The notes under the pieces: generated by a model | Told to the model about the DNA's origin: nothing | What the model saw: only the letters and a program-made list of their open reading frames with translations | Databases searched by the model: none | Position numbers and translations under genes: made by a program | Origin: CAVSSX01 sp963730735 | Lineage (GTDB): Bacteria; Actinomycetota; Acidimicrobiia; Acidimicrobiales; RAAP-2 | Direction: 5' to 3' | Assembly: GCA_963730735.1 (NCBI GenBank) | Contig: CAVSSX010000012.1 | Location: 310,001-374,000 of the forward strand | Length of the DNA stretch: 64,000 nt | Part shown: positions 26,987 to 36,674 of the stretch, in pieces | Position numbering within the stretch: position 1 is the stretch's first letter | Layout: every line of letters starts with the position of its first letter

Positions 26987-27436
26987 ATGACCATCACGCC
27001 GCACCACATCGGCATCTGCGTCACCGACCTCGACCGGTCACTCCGGTTCTGGTGCGAGGGCCTCGGCTTCACGACCACGATGGTGCCGCCGGTCGGCAAC
27101 GAGTGGTCCGATGCCCTGGAGATCGGCGGGGAGGTCGAGTTCACCGCGCACTTCATCGAGAAGGACGGGTTCACCTTCGAGCTGCTGCACTACCGGCACC
27201 CGGCCCCCCACGGGACGCCCTCGGGCTCGCGGAACCAGCTGGGGTTCACCCACCTGGCCGTCGACGTCGACGACCTCGACGCCACCATCGCCCGGCTGCA
27301 GGCGGTGGGGGCCACCGTGATCACCTCGACCCGGACGGCGTTCGGCAGCGAGCAGGGAACCACCGAGCTGGTCTTCGTGGCCGACCCCGACGGGGTCCGG
27401 GTGGAACTGATCAGCTCCCGGGGGCCGGGCGAGTAA
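26987..27436 (+). CDS. VOC superfamily protein (glyoxalase/extradiol dioxygenase fold)
   Basis: A 149-aa vicinal-oxygen-chelate protein. It opens ITPHHIGICVTDLDRSLRFWCEGLGF, with a metal-ligand His, repeats the fold from NQLGFTHLAVDVDDLDATIARLQAVG, and ends FVADPDGVRVELISS with the last Glu ligand. I prefer ATG 26987 to the in-frame ATG at 26981 because GGAGG then lies 8 nt upstream instead of 2. Likely the third gene of the CMD-cyclase-VOC operon. Confidence 0.88.
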   Translation: MTITPHHIGICVTDLDRSLRFWCEGLGFTTTMVPPVGNEWSDALEIGGEVEFTAHFIEKDGFTFELLHYRHPAPHGTPSGSRNQLGFTHLAVDVDDLDATIARLQAVGATVITSTRTAFGSEQGTTELVFVADPDGVRVELISSRGPGE

Positions 27437-27462
27437 CCGGCGCGGCCAGCGGGCCGGGCCGG

Positions 27463-28403
27463 TCAGCCGACCAGCGGCCGGACCTCGTCCCCGAAACGGG
27501 CGAGCTGGTCGACCAGTTCCTCCACGTCTCGGACCCGGAAGCGCAGCTGCAGCTGGGTCGCCCCGACCGAGGCCCACTCCCGGAGCATCCCGGCCAGCTC
27601 CTCGGGCGTGCCCGAGACGGCGTGCTCCCCGATGTCCCACGAGGGACGCCCGATGTAGAGGGGACGGGCGCCGCCGCCGATGGCGAACTCGCCCCGCCGT
27701 CCCAGGCGCTCCCGCTCCTCGTGCAGCCAGGCGATGGCGGCCGCCATGCCGTCGGCCGGCGGGACCCTGGGGCAACCAGCCGTCGGCCCGTTGGGCGGCC
27801 CGGCGCAGCGCCGGCTTCGAACTGCCGCCGATCCAGATCGGGAGGTGCGCCTGGACCGGTCGGGGCGAGAGCCCGACGTCGTGGATCGAGTAGTCCGGCG
27901 TGTCGATGTCGGGGTACTCGGCGTCGAACGCCGCCCGGAGGACGTCGACCGCCTGATCGGTGAGGGTGCCCCGACGGTCGTAGGGCACGCCCAGTACGTC
28001 GAACTCCCCCTTCACGTGGCCGGCCCCGATCCCGAGGATCACCCGCCCACCCGAGAGATGGTCCAACGTCATGAACGACTTGGCCGTCACCAGCGGGTGG
28101 CGGTAGGCGGGGATGAAGACGTGGGAGAGCAGCCGCACGCGCGATGGTCTGCGCGGCCAACCAGCCCAAGGTGGCCACGGTGTCGTACCAGGCGGTCTGC
28201 ATGCGCTCGGCCTGGTCCCGGGGCACCGCCACGTGGTCGCACACACCCACGTACATGAACCCTGCCGCGTCGCAGGCCACGGCGATGCGGGCCAGATCCT
28301 CGGGGCCAGCGTCGTTCTCCCACGGGTCGACCAGCAGCTTCGAACGAGCCTGGATCGGCAGCTGGATCCCGAAGCCGAGTCCGGCCGGTGTCGCGTCGGT
28401 CAT
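27463..28403 (-). pseudogene. LLM-class F420-dependent oxidoreductase with two frameshifts
   Basis: Starts at ATG 28403 behind GGGGAGGAACC and reads GLGFGIQLPIQARSKLL to LGWLAAQTIA. At about 28138 one extra base shifts the frame, and VRLLSHVFIPAYRHPLVTAKSFMTLDHLSGGRVILGIGAGHVKGEF follows, to DGWLPQGP. A second extra base near 27765 shifts it again to DGMAAAIAWLHEERERLG, ending at RPLVG. Put together, the parts give a full-length LLM enzyme of about 313 residues in correct order. Two +1 shifts in one gene with perfect downstream family sequence point to sequencing errors or very recent inactivation. Confidence 0.85.
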
Positions 28404-28564
28404 GGTTCCTCCCCACTGGTGGCCACGTCGCCAGGGCGCACGGACCTCCGCCCACCGGCCCCCCCTCCCTACGGTAGGTGGCCCGGTCACCCCGGCGCTC
28501 GGGTGTCGGTTGGTGCGACAATGCGCACGTCGGTCGGATGGCCGGGTTGGCGAGGAGGGGGACC

Positions 28565-29467
28565 ATGCCGCAACAGGACGCCGAGATGGGTGCCGAGCCC
28601 ACCAGTGCGCGCTACGCCGAGCTGGCGTCGACGCTCGGTCACGAAGTGGGTATCGGCGGGGCGCTGATCACCATGGTCGAACCGCACCCGGGTCACGAGC
28701 GGGCCTACAACCGGTGGTACGAGGACGACCACTTCTACGCCGGGGCGATGTGCATGCCGTGGATGATGGCCGGCCGCCGCTTCGTGGCCACGCGACGACT
28801 GCAGGACCTGCGCTACCCCGAGGACTCGTTCATCGCCCAGCCGGTCACCGCCGGCTGTTACATCCACCTCTACTGGATCACCGTCAACCACGTGGAGGAC
28901 CACGAGGCCTGGACCCGCTCGACCAACCTGCAGCTGACCAAGCTGGACCGGCGGTTCGAGGACCGCACCCACATCTTCACCACCTTCCAGGACTTCCGGG
29001 GCGTCACCTACCGGGACCCCGATGGCCCTCGGGACATCCACTCGCTGGACTACCCCTATGCCGGGATGGTCCTGGAGGTGATCGATGCCCGGCCGGGTGG
29101 CCGCGAGGCCCTCGATGCCTGGCTGGCCGACGAGTACCTCCCCGGGATCGTGGGCGCACCCGGTACCCCGGTCGCCCAGAGCCTGCGGTTCACGGCCCGT
29201 CACGTCACCGAGGAGGAGCCGGCGACCGAGTCGGACCGCGAGGCCGAGCCGGTCATGGCCGCCCACCGGGGCTTCGCCATCCCCGGTGGCGCCCGGCGAG
29301 TGACCGTGCTCCACTTCCTCGACCGCGACCCGGGTGAGGACTGGGAGCAGTGGTTCGGCAACCACGACAACCTGGTCGAGGCGAGCGGTCTCGGCCGCCT
29401 CGAGCTCTGCGCCCCGTTCATCCCCGTCGTCCACGGCACCGACCGTTACGTCGACGAGCTCCGCTGA
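28565..29467 (+). CDS. Uncharacterised protein with two dimeric-alpha/beta-barrel-like halves
   Basis: A 300-aa protein. One half reads GALITMVEPHPGHERAYNRWYEDDHFYAGAM and the other VTVLHFLDRDPGEDWEQWFGNHDNLVEASGLGRLELCAPF. Both have the strand-then-WYEDDHF/WEQWFGNHD pattern of small ferredoxin-like (EthD/Dabb-like) barrels, so it looks like an internal duplication. The start is ATG 28565, chosen for GAGGAGGGGG directly upstream. No function recognised. Confidence 0.7.
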   Translation: MPQQDAEMGAEPTSARYAELASTLGHEVGIGGALITMVEPHPGHERAYNRWYEDDHFYAGAMCMPWMMAGRRFVATRRLQDLRYPEDSFIAQPVTAGCYIHLYWITVNHVEDHEAWTRSTNLQLTKLDRRFEDRTHIFTTFQDFRGVTYRDPDGPRDIHSLDYPYAGMVLEVIDARPGGREALDAWLADEYLPGIVGAPGTPVAQSLRFTARHVTEEEPATESDREAEPVMAAHRGFAIPGGARRVTVLHFLDRDPGEDWEQWFGNHDNLVEASGLGRLELCAPFIPVVHGTDRYVDELR

Positions 29468-29553
29468 GCTCGGCGCCCGGGCCTACGGGGGCGCGCAGCC
29501 AACGGCGCCCCTCCGAACCCGGGTCGGGCCGGCCGACCGCCGTATCATCTGCC

Positions 29554-30840
29554 ATGACCCGCACCGGCACCCTCCGGAGCCTGCGCCGCGAGCGGTTCCG
29601 GGAGTGGCGCCGCGACTCGCTGTGGCTGTGGCCGGCGGTGGCGGCGATCGCCGCCTGGGCCCTGGCCGAGCTGGTGTCGTCCCACTCACCGTCGTTCGCC
29701 GCTCACCACCGACTGTTCTCGGTCAACATCGACGACGCCCGGTCGCTGCTCGGGACCATCGCCGCCTCCATCCTGACGTTCACCGGCGTGGTCTTCTCCA
29801 TCACCCTGGTGGCCCTGCAGACCGCCAGCTCGCAGTACTCGCCGAGGGTGCTCCGGACCTTCGTGCGCAAGCCGGTCACCAAGCTCGCCCTGGCCAGCTT
29901 CATCGCCACCTTCGTGTACTCGTTGGTCGTCCTGGCCCGTCTCGGCACCTTGGGCGGCGGTGACCGAGACGTCCCCGCCGGCGCCATCGGCGTGGCCTTC
30001 CTGCTGGTGCTGGTCAGCGTCTTCGTGTTCGTGGCCTTCGTCCACTCCACCGTCCGCTCGATGCGGGTCACCTACGTGATCGAGGCGGTGCACGCCGAGA
30101 CCGTCCGGGCCATCCACACCTTTCGCATGGAGTCGCCGCCCGCCGTGGCCGAAGTGCCGGTGGCGGCCGGTCGGCCCACGACCGCCCTGCGCTCGGTGCA
30201 CCGAGGTGGCGTGCTGAACGGCATCGACCTCCGCCGGCTGGTCCAGCTGGCCACCGAGCGCGACGTCACCCTGGTCCTCAACGTCGAGGTCGGCACGTAC
30301 GTGGCCCTCGGCAGCCACTTCATGGACTGCGAGGGCGCCGATCCCCCGTCGGCCGACGAGGTGCTCTCCTGCCTCGATCTGGCCGCCGTCCGCACCCTCT
30401 ACCAGGACGCCCGCTACGGCATCCGCCAATTGGTCGACATCGCCATCCGGGCCCTGTCCCCGGCCGTGAACGACCCGACCACCGCCGTACAGGCCCTCGA
30501 CCGGCTCCACGACATCCTGCTCCTGTCGGCGGCGCATCCCGACCCGTCGGGTCGGTACTTCGACCGCGGTGGGCGGCTCCGGCTGGTGCGGCCGGTGGCC
30601 ACCTGGGTCCGCGTGGCCGATCTGTGCTTCACCGAGATCGTGCGGTACGGCGCCGACTCGCCACAGATCTCACGCAAGTTGATGTCGATCTTCGACGAGC
30701 TCGACACGGTCCTCGAGGGCGAGCGGCGGGACGCCGTGGCCACCCACCGGGGACTGCTCGAGCGGGCCGTCGCCCAGGTCACCCCCGACCCGGTGGCCCA
30801 CGCCCACGCGCTGACCGCCGACGCCCTCGGCCTCGGCTGA
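29554..30840 (+). CDS. DUF2254 family membrane protein
   Basis: A 428-aa protein with four N-terminal helices (LWLWPAVAAIAAWALAELV; ARSLLGTIAASILTFTGVVFSITLVAL; LALASFIATFVYSLVVLARLG; AIGVAFLLVLVSVFVFVAFV) and a soluble C-terminal half. The signature SSQYSPRVLRTFVRKPVTK and ALSPAVNDPTTAVQALDRLHDIL are diagnostic of DUF2254. The C-terminus should face the cytoplasm. Function unknown. The start is ATG 29554; the preceding TATCAT could be a -10 giving a leaderless message. Confidence 0.9.
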   Translation: MTRTGTLRSLRRERFREWRRDSLWLWPAVAAIAAWALAELVSSHSPSFAAHHRLFSVNIDDARSLLGTIAASILTFTGVVFSITLVALQTASSQYSPRVLRTFVRKPVTKLALASFIATFVYSLVVLARLGTLGGGDRDVPAGAIGVAFLLVLVSVFVFVAFVHSTVRSMRVTYVIEAVHAETVRAIHTFRMESPPAVAEVPVAAGRPTTALRSVHRGGVLNGIDLRRLVQLATERDVTLVLNVEVGTYVALGSHFMDCEGADPPSADEVLSCLDLAAVRTLYQDARYGIRQLVDIAIRALSPAVNDPTTAVQALDRLHDILLLSAAHPDPSGRYFDRGGRLRLVRPVATWVRVADLCFTEIVRYGADSPQISRKLMSIFDELDTVLEGERRDAVATHRGLLERAVAQVTPDPVAHAHALTADALGLG

Positions 30841-30946
30841 CGCCTTCCGGAGGGCTGTCGGGACGCCGGGCGACGCGTCGGACCCTCGACCGGCGGCAGA
30901 CTGGGACGCCGGAAGCGCAGGGCGGCACGAACGGGAGAGGGGCGCA

Positions 30947-32404
30947 ATGGCCAAAGCGGGCAGCGATGTGTTGAACGACCGGTTGCTGCCGGGACGGCGC
31001 AAGGCCGTCGGGACGACCGAGGCGATGCGGGCGCAGGCCGAGCGGGGCAAGGCGGCCCGGGCCGACGCGCCGCGGACCGGGCACGCCGACTTCGCCCCCG
31101 GGCGCCCCACCCGTCCCGATCCGATCGGCCTGCTCGAAGAGCAGGCGGTGTCGCGGGTCCCCGAGCTCGTCCCGATCCGCTACGGCCGGATGCTGGCGTC
31201 GCCGTTCGCCTTCTTCCGGGGCGCCGCCCTGATCATGGCCTCCGACCTCGCCACCACGGCGTCGTCGGGCCTCGAGGTCCAGGCCTGTGGCGACGCCCAC
31301 CTGGCCAACTTCGGTCTCTTCGGCACCCCCGAGCGGCATCTGGTCTTCGACCTGAACGACTTCGACGAGACCCTCCCGGGTCCCTGGGAGTGGGACGTCA
31401 AGCGGCTCACGGCCAGCCTGGCCGTGGCCGGTCGGGAACGTGGGTTCACCGACGCCGAACGGCGCGAGATCGTGCTGGCGGCGGCCGAGTCCTACCGCCG
31501 GGCCATGCGGGCCTTCGCCGGCATGGGCGACCTCGACGTCTGGTACGCCCGGCTCGACGCCGCCCAGGCGGCCCAGGCCTTCGGCCCCCTGCTGCGGCCA
31601 GCCACCCGCAAGACCCTCGCCAACGCCCTGTCCACCGCCCTCACCAAGGACAGCATGCAGGCGTTCAAGAAACTGACCACGGTGGTCGACGGCGAGCCAC
31701 GCCTGCGAAGCGACCCGCCGCTGATCATGGCCCTGGCCGACCTCGTGCCCGAAGCCCAGCAGACCGGGCTCATGGAAGGGCTGCGCATCATGCTGGCCGC
31801 CTACCGCGACAACCTGAGCTCGGACCGCCAGGTGCTGCTCGACCGCTTCGAGTTCCTGGACATGGCCCGCAAGGTGGTCGGCGTGGGCAGCGTGGGCACC
31901 CGGGCCTGGGTCCTCCTGCTGCGGGGCCGCCACGGCGGCGACCCCCTCCTGCTGCAGGCCAAGGAGGCCCAGCCCTCGGTCCTCGAGCGCTACGTCGGGG
32001 CGTCGGCGTTCGACAACCACGGACGGCGGGTGGTCCACGGCCAACGGCTCATGCAGGCCTCGAGCGACCTGTTCTTGGGCTGGGAGCGGGTCTCGGGCCT
32101 CGACGCCGTGGAGCGCGACTTCTACGTCCGCCAGCTCCGGGACTGGAAGGGCTCGGTGGACACCGGGGTCATGATCCCGACCGGCATGAAGGCCTACGGG
32201 CAGGTGTGCGGCTGGACGCTGGCCCGGGCCCATGCCCGTTCGGGCAGCCGGGTGGCCATCGCCGCCTACCTCGGTGCGAGCTCGACCTTCGACAACGCCA
32301 TCGCCGACTTCGCCGAGTCCTACGCCGACCAGAACCAGCAGGACTACGACGCCCTCCGACGGGCCGTGGACAGCGGGCGGGTGACGGCGACCATGGGCCT
32401 CTGA
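30947..32404 (+). CDS. DUF2252 family protein
   Basis: A 485-aa protein with DUF2252 signatures: PFAFFRGAALIMASDLA, CGDAHLANFGLFGTPERHLVFDLNDFDETLPGPWEWDVKRL and the C-terminal ADFAESYADQNQQDY. The CGDAHLxNFG and DLNDFDE motifs resemble the catalytic loop and metal site of aminoglycoside-phosphotransferase-like kinases, so a small-molecule kinase is a reasonable guess. The start is ATG 30947 with GAGAGGGG upstream. Confidence 0.9.
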   Translation: MAKAGSDVLNDRLLPGRRKAVGTTEAMRAQAERGKAARADAPRTGHADFAPGRPTRPDPIGLLEEQAVSRVPELVPIRYGRMLASPFAFFRGAALIMASDLATTASSGLEVQACGDAHLANFGLFGTPERHLVFDLNDFDETLPGPWEWDVKRLTASLAVAGRERGFTDAERREIVLAAAESYRRAMRAFAGMGDLDVWYARLDAAQAAQAFGPLLRPATRKTLANALSTALTKDSMQAFKKLTTVVDGEPRLRSDPPLIMALADLVPEAQQTGLMEGLRIMLAAYRDNLSSDRQVLLDRFEFLDMARKVVGVGSVGTRAWVLLLRGRHGGDPLLLQAKEAQPSVLERYVGASAFDNHGRRVVHGQRLMQASSDLFLGWERVSGLDAVERDFYVRQLRDWKGSVDTGVMIPTGMKAYGQVCGWTLARAHARSGSRVAIAAYLGASSTFDNAIADFAESYADQNQQDYDALRRAVDSGRVTATMGL

Positions 32405-32432
32405 TCCTCAGGCCGGACTCAGGAACGGCCGA

Positions 32433-32447
32433 GCATGTTCGACATGC
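32433..32447. promoter_or_regulatory. Perfect inverted repeat in the gap before the SHOCT gene
   Basis: GCATGT (32433-32438) and ACATGC (32442-32447) flank TCG, 28 nt after the DUF2252 stop. It may be an operator for the following gene or a weak terminator stem. Confidence 0.4.
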
Positions 32448-32525
32448 CCCCCCGGCCATGCTTCTATTGCGGCCTGTAGGGACCAAGCACGGCCTCAGGG
32501 CTGACGGAAAACAAAGGGGCACGCA

Positions 32526-32921
32526 GTGTTGATTGGTAGCAGCTACCCGCTGTTGGACATCTTCTGGACGATGTTGGAGTTCTTCCTGTTCTTCGTGTGG
32601 ATCTTCTTGATCATCACGATCTTCATGGACATCTTCCGCAGCCACGACATGGGCGGCTTCGCCAAGGCCCTGTGGGTGATCTTCATCATCATCCTCCCGC
32701 TGCTCGGTGCGCTGGTCTACCTGATCGCCCGCGGCGGCAGCATGCACGAGCGTGCGGCCAAGCAGGCCCAGGCGCAGCAGGAGGCCTTCGACAGCTACGT
32801 GAAGCAGGCCGCCGGCTCGGGCAGCAACGTGGACGAGCTGGCCAAGCTGGCCGACCTCAAGGCCAAGGGCGACATCACCGAGGAGGAGTTCCAGACGGCC
32901 AAGGCGAAGCTCCTGGCCTGA
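32526..32921 (+). CDS. PLDc_N and SHOCT domain membrane protein
   Basis: A 131-aa protein. Two N-terminal helices (MLEFFLFFVWIFLIITIFMDIF and LWVIFIIILPLLGALVYLIARGG) match the PLDc_N region of cardiolipin-synthase-like proteins. A charged linker follows, then a SHOCT motif (DELAKLADLKAKGDITEEEFQTAKAKLLA). Such proteins are common in actinobacteria and thought to be membrane-stress or oligomerisation factors. The start is GTG 32526 behind AAAGGGG. Two strong hairpins follow the stop. Confidence 0.9.
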   Translation: MLIGSSYPLLDIFWTMLEFFLFFVWIFLIITIFMDIFRSHDMGGFAKALWVIFIIILPLLGALVYLIARGGSMHERAAKQAQAQQEAFDSYVKQAAGSGSNVDELAKLADLKAKGDITEEEFQTAKAKLLA

Positions 32922-32925
32922 CCGA

Positions 32926-32987
32926 CGGGGCGGCACCACCGCCCCGACAGCGTGTGACGAAGGGCGGCCGCGAGGCCGCCCTTCGTC
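32926..32987. terminator. Tandem hairpin terminator between convergent genes
   Basis: First stem CGGGGCGG (32926-32933) with CCGCCCCG (32939-32946), loop of 5. Second stem of 14 bp, 32956-32969 with 32974-32987, four-base loop GCGA. It lies between the convergent SHOCT and membrane-protein genes. There is no T-tract, as often in high-GC actinobacteria. Confidence 0.75.
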
Positions 32988-33015
32988 GTGTCACCTGCCC
33001 GTCATCCCACCGTCG

Positions 33016-34014
33016 TCACGTCGATGCGCCCGGCCGGCCGCGTCGGTGCCGGCCCCGTGGCCCGACGACCAGCGAGACGACCACGCCGAGGAGCAGGGCG
33101 GCCGCCGCCAACAGGACGATGACCAGGTCGACCCGGAGGTAGTGGGCCAGCGCGTCGTAGGCGGCGGCGGCGGCCTGGCGACCCGAGCTCCCCGAGTGCA
33201 CGTCGTCGAGGATGGCCGAGCGCACCCAGGCCACGGCCAGGATGGTCAGCCCCGAGACGGCGGCACAGCCGACGGCCAGGCCGATCAGCACCCGCCGCCG
33301 GGCCGGGGCCAGCACCAGGGCCAGGACGATGGCCGCCAGAGCCACGACGGGGAGCACCCAGCGGGCGGTGCGCAGGGCGGCGTACACCGAGCGGGCGGTG
33401 GAAAGACGCGACTCGGGGACCAGTTGCACGACCACCTGGGGCGGTCCCACGTCGGCCAGCACCTGCTCGAAGGCCGTGTTCCCCTGGGCGTGGAGCGACG
33501 AGAGGGCGGCGTCGGCCACCGGCGTGAGGTTCAGGGTCACCCGCGAGCCCGGGGCCGGGTTGCCCTGCAGCGACGTCACCAAGGTGCGGTGGGCGGCGGC
33601 CAGCGTGGCCGACCAGACGGCGGCGAACGACGGTGACTCGACCTGCGACGAGACCTGCGCCTGGACCAGCGGGCGCAGCGCCGTGAGGGTCGCCTGGTCG
33701 GTCACACCGCTCCGGCCGGCCGCCGAGAGCAGGCCATCGGTCACCTGGTCGCTGACGTAGGTCTGGACCACCGGGTCGGTGGCCAGGGGGGTCAGCGCCC
33801 GGGTGTACTGCCCGTCGTTGTCGACGATACCGACGGCCCACCACACCAGCACGCTGAGCGGGACGGTGAGGGCGGCGACCACGACCAGGAACCAGGCGGC
33901 CAGCGACCGGGGCAGGTTGCCGGCGCCCGAGCCCCCGAAGCCCAACTGGTCCGAGAGCGACCCCGGCATCCCGTCATCGGGTGGCGGCGCGCTCGGCCGC
34001 GGCGTACTTCCCAT
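33016..34014 (-). CDS. Uncharacterised integral membrane protein
   Basis: A 332-aa protein with one N-terminal helix (LAAWFLVVVAALTVPLSVLVWWAVGIV), then about 150 residues of extracytoplasmic, mostly helical sequence containing DNDGQYTRALTPLATDPVVQTYVSDQV, then three C-terminal helices. The N-terminal pattern of helix followed by VxxYVxxQV is common in actinobacterial multi-pass proteins of unknown role. It probably starts at ATG 34014; the family itself I cannot name. Confidence 0.7.
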   Translation of the reverse strand: MGSTPRPSAPPPDDGMPGSLSDQLGFGGSGAGNLPRSLAAWFLVVVAALTVPLSVLVWWAVGIVDNDGQYTRALTPLATDPVVQTYVSDQVTDGLLSAAGRSGVTDQATLTALRPLVQAQVSSQVESPSFAAVWSATLAAAHRTLVTSLQGNPAPGSRVTLNLTPVADAALSSLHAQGNTAFEQVLADVGPPQVVVQLVPESRLSTARSVYAALRTARWVLPVVALAAIVLALVLAPARRRVLIGLAVGCAAVSGLTILAVAWVRSAILDDVHSGSSGRQAAAAAYDALAHYLRVDLVIVLLAAAALLLGVVVSLVVGPRGRHRRGRPGAST

Positions 34015-34091
34015 GGACCCTCATTTTCGACCGGAGAGGGGCGGCACGGCGACCGCCCGCCGACCCGGGACGGCACCGTGCGGCCTCGAGG

Positions 34092-35709
34092 CTACGGCGG
34101 CGGCCCGGCGGCGGTGGGGACCCCCTGCCCCGACGGTCGGCGGCCCCGCAGGAAGGGGCTGGCCGCCGCACCGACCAGGGCGGCCCCGGCGCCGACTAGG
34201 AAGGCGGTGCGGAAACCGGCCATGAACGCGGCGTGGCTGCCGGCGATGACCGCCGGGTGCAGACGGTCGGGCACGTCCCGCAGGTGGCCCACGAGTCCCT
34301 GGACCACCGCCGGCGTGCTCGCCTCCACTCGGGCCGCCGCCGGCGGGGGCACGCCGGCCGCCCCGAGCGCCCCCGGCAGGGCGCCGGCCGCCCGGGACGC
34401 CAGGACCGAGCCGAGGAGCGACGCGCCGAGCACGCCGCCCAGCTGGACGGCGCTGGCCTGGAGACCCCCGGCCAGACCGGCGTCGTCCACCGGGAGATCG
34501 GTGATGATGGCCTCGGCCGAACCCACGATGACGAAGGCCAGCCCGGCCCCCAGCCCGGCCAGGCAGGGTGCGAGCGAGGCCAACGACGCCGTGGCCGTGA
34601 GTCCGGCCACGGCGACCAGCGAGCCGGTGACGGCGAGCAGGCCCAGGGTGACGGGCAGCGCCGGACCGACGCGCCCGGTGACCCAGGCCGCCAGGGGGCT
34701 GGCGGCGGCGAACAGCAGGGTCAGCGGGAGCATCCGCACCGCGGCGCTCGACCGCGCTCTCGCCCCGGACGTTCTCCAGATAGAGGCTGAGGAAGAAGAG
34801 GGCGGCGAAGAGGGCGAAGAGGCTCAGGGCCGCCGCCAGCAGCCCGAGCGAGACCGCCCGGCGACGTACGACCCAGAGGGGCACCAAGGGGGAGGGCGCC
34901 CGCCGCTCGACCAGGGCGAAGCCACCGAGCAGCGCCAGGCCGCCGGCGAGGAACGACAGGGTGGCCGGGCTGCCCCAGCCCCAGGCCGGCGCCCGCATGA
35001 CCCCGAAGACCAGGGTGAACAGCGCCAGGGCGAGCACGACGACGCCGCCGAGGTCGAGGCGGCCCCGGACGGCGGCCCGACTCTCGGGGAGGACGGCGAG
35101 ACCCAGGCCGAGCGTGGCCAGGCCCACCGGGACGTTCAGGTAGAAGACGCTCTGCCACGACACGTGCTCGACCAGGAGGCCGCCGACGATGGGCGCCCCG
35201 GCGATGGCCGCCGCCGAGCTGGCGCTCCATACCCCGATGGCCATGTTCAGCCGCTCCTCGGGCACGGCGGCGCGCAGGAGGGCCAGGGTGTTGGGCACCA
35301 GCAGGGCCCCGAAGGCCCCCTGGGCCCCTCGGAGCACGATGGCGCCGGTGATCGATCCGGCCAGGCCCACCCCGACCGACGTCAGGGCGAAGCCGACCAC
35401 CCCGGCCAGGAAGACCCGGCGGCGTCCGTAGCGGTCACCGAGCCGACCGCCCAGGATCAGCAGGACCGTGAGCACCAGCAGGTAGGCGTTGGTGATCCAC
35501 TGCAGCTCGGCCAGCGAGGCGTGCAGGCTGGCGGCGATGGCCGGGTTGGCGATGGACACCACCGTGGCGTCGAGGCCGACCATGACGTCGCCGAGCACCA
35601 CGCACACCAGCACCCACAGCGGACGGCCCCGGATCGGCCGACCGATCGGCGCAGCCCACCCCGAGGAGGATCCCGCGGCCACCGTCGACGAGAGGGGCGA
35701 GACGGTCAT
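34092..35709 (-). pseudogene. DHA2-type MFS transporter, frameshifted
   Basis: The first part (start 35709) has MVGLDATVVSIANPAIAASL, motif A GGRLGDRYGRRRVF and helices through FALFAALFFLSLYLENVRGESAVE. The frame breaks at about 34747, where one extra C is present, and resumes as VRMLPLTLLFAAASPLAAWVTGRVG down to the stop at 34092. The joined protein is about 539 residues with 14 helices, normal for this family. Pump function, substrate unknown. The flanking minus-strand genes are unrelated in function. Confidence 0.85.
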
Positions 35710-35774
35710 GGGTGGACCACCGGCCGCGGCCGCCGCCCCCGGGGGGGTGAGGGCGGCGGCTCGCGGCGGGGTCG

Positions 35775-36665
35775 TCAGTTGGAGATGGAGACCACCGGGA
35801 TGGCCGAGGCCGAGGCGCTCCCGTACCCGCCGATCAAGCTCGGGTCGATGAAGCCCGGCCGCAGCAGCTCGGGATCGAACACCCCCATGGGGTCGGAACG
35901 GTCGACGGCGTTGCCCAGGCCGAGACCGCCCCGGGCGTAGCCCATCAGCTCGAGCAGCTCCCGGTCGAGCGTCGCCGCCACCTCGTGGGGCACGGCCAGG
36001 TACTGGTTCTCCTCCTGGCGCAGCCAGCCCAGGCAGTAGGCCAGGTTGACGGCGTGGCGGACGCTGTCGGAGTTGTTGGCGCCGCCGCCGTGGTACAGCG
36101 ACCCGGTCCAGATCAACACCGAGCCCTTGGTCATCGTGGCCTGCTGGGTCTCCTCTTCGGGGATGGCGTCACGCCGTCCCCGCCGGTGGCTCCCGAGCAC
36201 CAGTCGGGTGGCGCCGTTCTCCACCGTGAAGTCGGTGATCGGCCACATCACGCTGAACTCCGGCTCGAAGCCCGGGGGGAAGGGGAAGGCCCAGACGTCC
36301 TGATCCCGGTGCAGCGGCTGGAGGGTCTCCCCCGGGCCGATCGAGATGATCTCGGTGTTGTTGATCTGGATCGAGGGGGCCTCGGACATGATCTTGGTCC
36401 CGGCCCCGAGGATCAACGGGTGCATGAGCAGCTGTCGTACCCCGGGCGACCGGCCGGCCAGGCCGCCGGTGCGGCGGGTCTGCATGCCCCCGAAGTCGTT
36501 GTTCGAGCCCGGGGTCTTCTCGACGTGCTCCATCACCTCGCTGGCCACCTGGTCGAGCAGGGCCGGGTCCACCAGGTCCTCGATGATGCAGGCGCCGTCG
36601 TGGTGGACGATGTCGGCCACCTCGTCGGCCGTGGCGGCGGCCGTGACTCTCTTCAGTGCGTCCAT
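35775..36665 (-). CDS. Phytanoyl-CoA dioxygenase (PhyH) family protein
   Basis: A 296-aa Fe(II)/2-oxoglutarate-dependent oxygenase. The iron triad is visible as HxD in LQPLHRDQDVW and a distal His in GSLYHGGGANNS; RHAVN supplies the 2-oxoglutarate-binding Arg. The start is ATG 36665 with AAGGAG upstream; the TAA of the preceding PhyH gene is part of that site, so the two are translationally linked. It is a different subgroup from the two closely related PhyH proteins at 36675 and 48411. Confidence 0.88.
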   Translation of the reverse strand: MDALKRVTAAATADEVADIVHHDGACIIEDLVDPALLDQVASEVMEHVEKTPGSNNDFGGMQTRRTGGLAGRSPGVRQLLMHPLILGAGTKIMSEAPSIQINNTEIISIGPGETLQPLHRDQDVWAFPFPPGFEPEFSVMWPITDFTVENGATRLVLGSHRRGRRDAIPEEETQQATMTKGSVLIWTGSLYHGGGANNSDSVRHAVNLAYCLGWLRQEENQYLAVPHEVAATLDRELLELMGYARGGLGLGNAVDRSDPMGVFDPELLRPGFIDPSLIGGYGSASASAIPVVSISN

Positions 36666-36674
36666 GTCGTCTCC

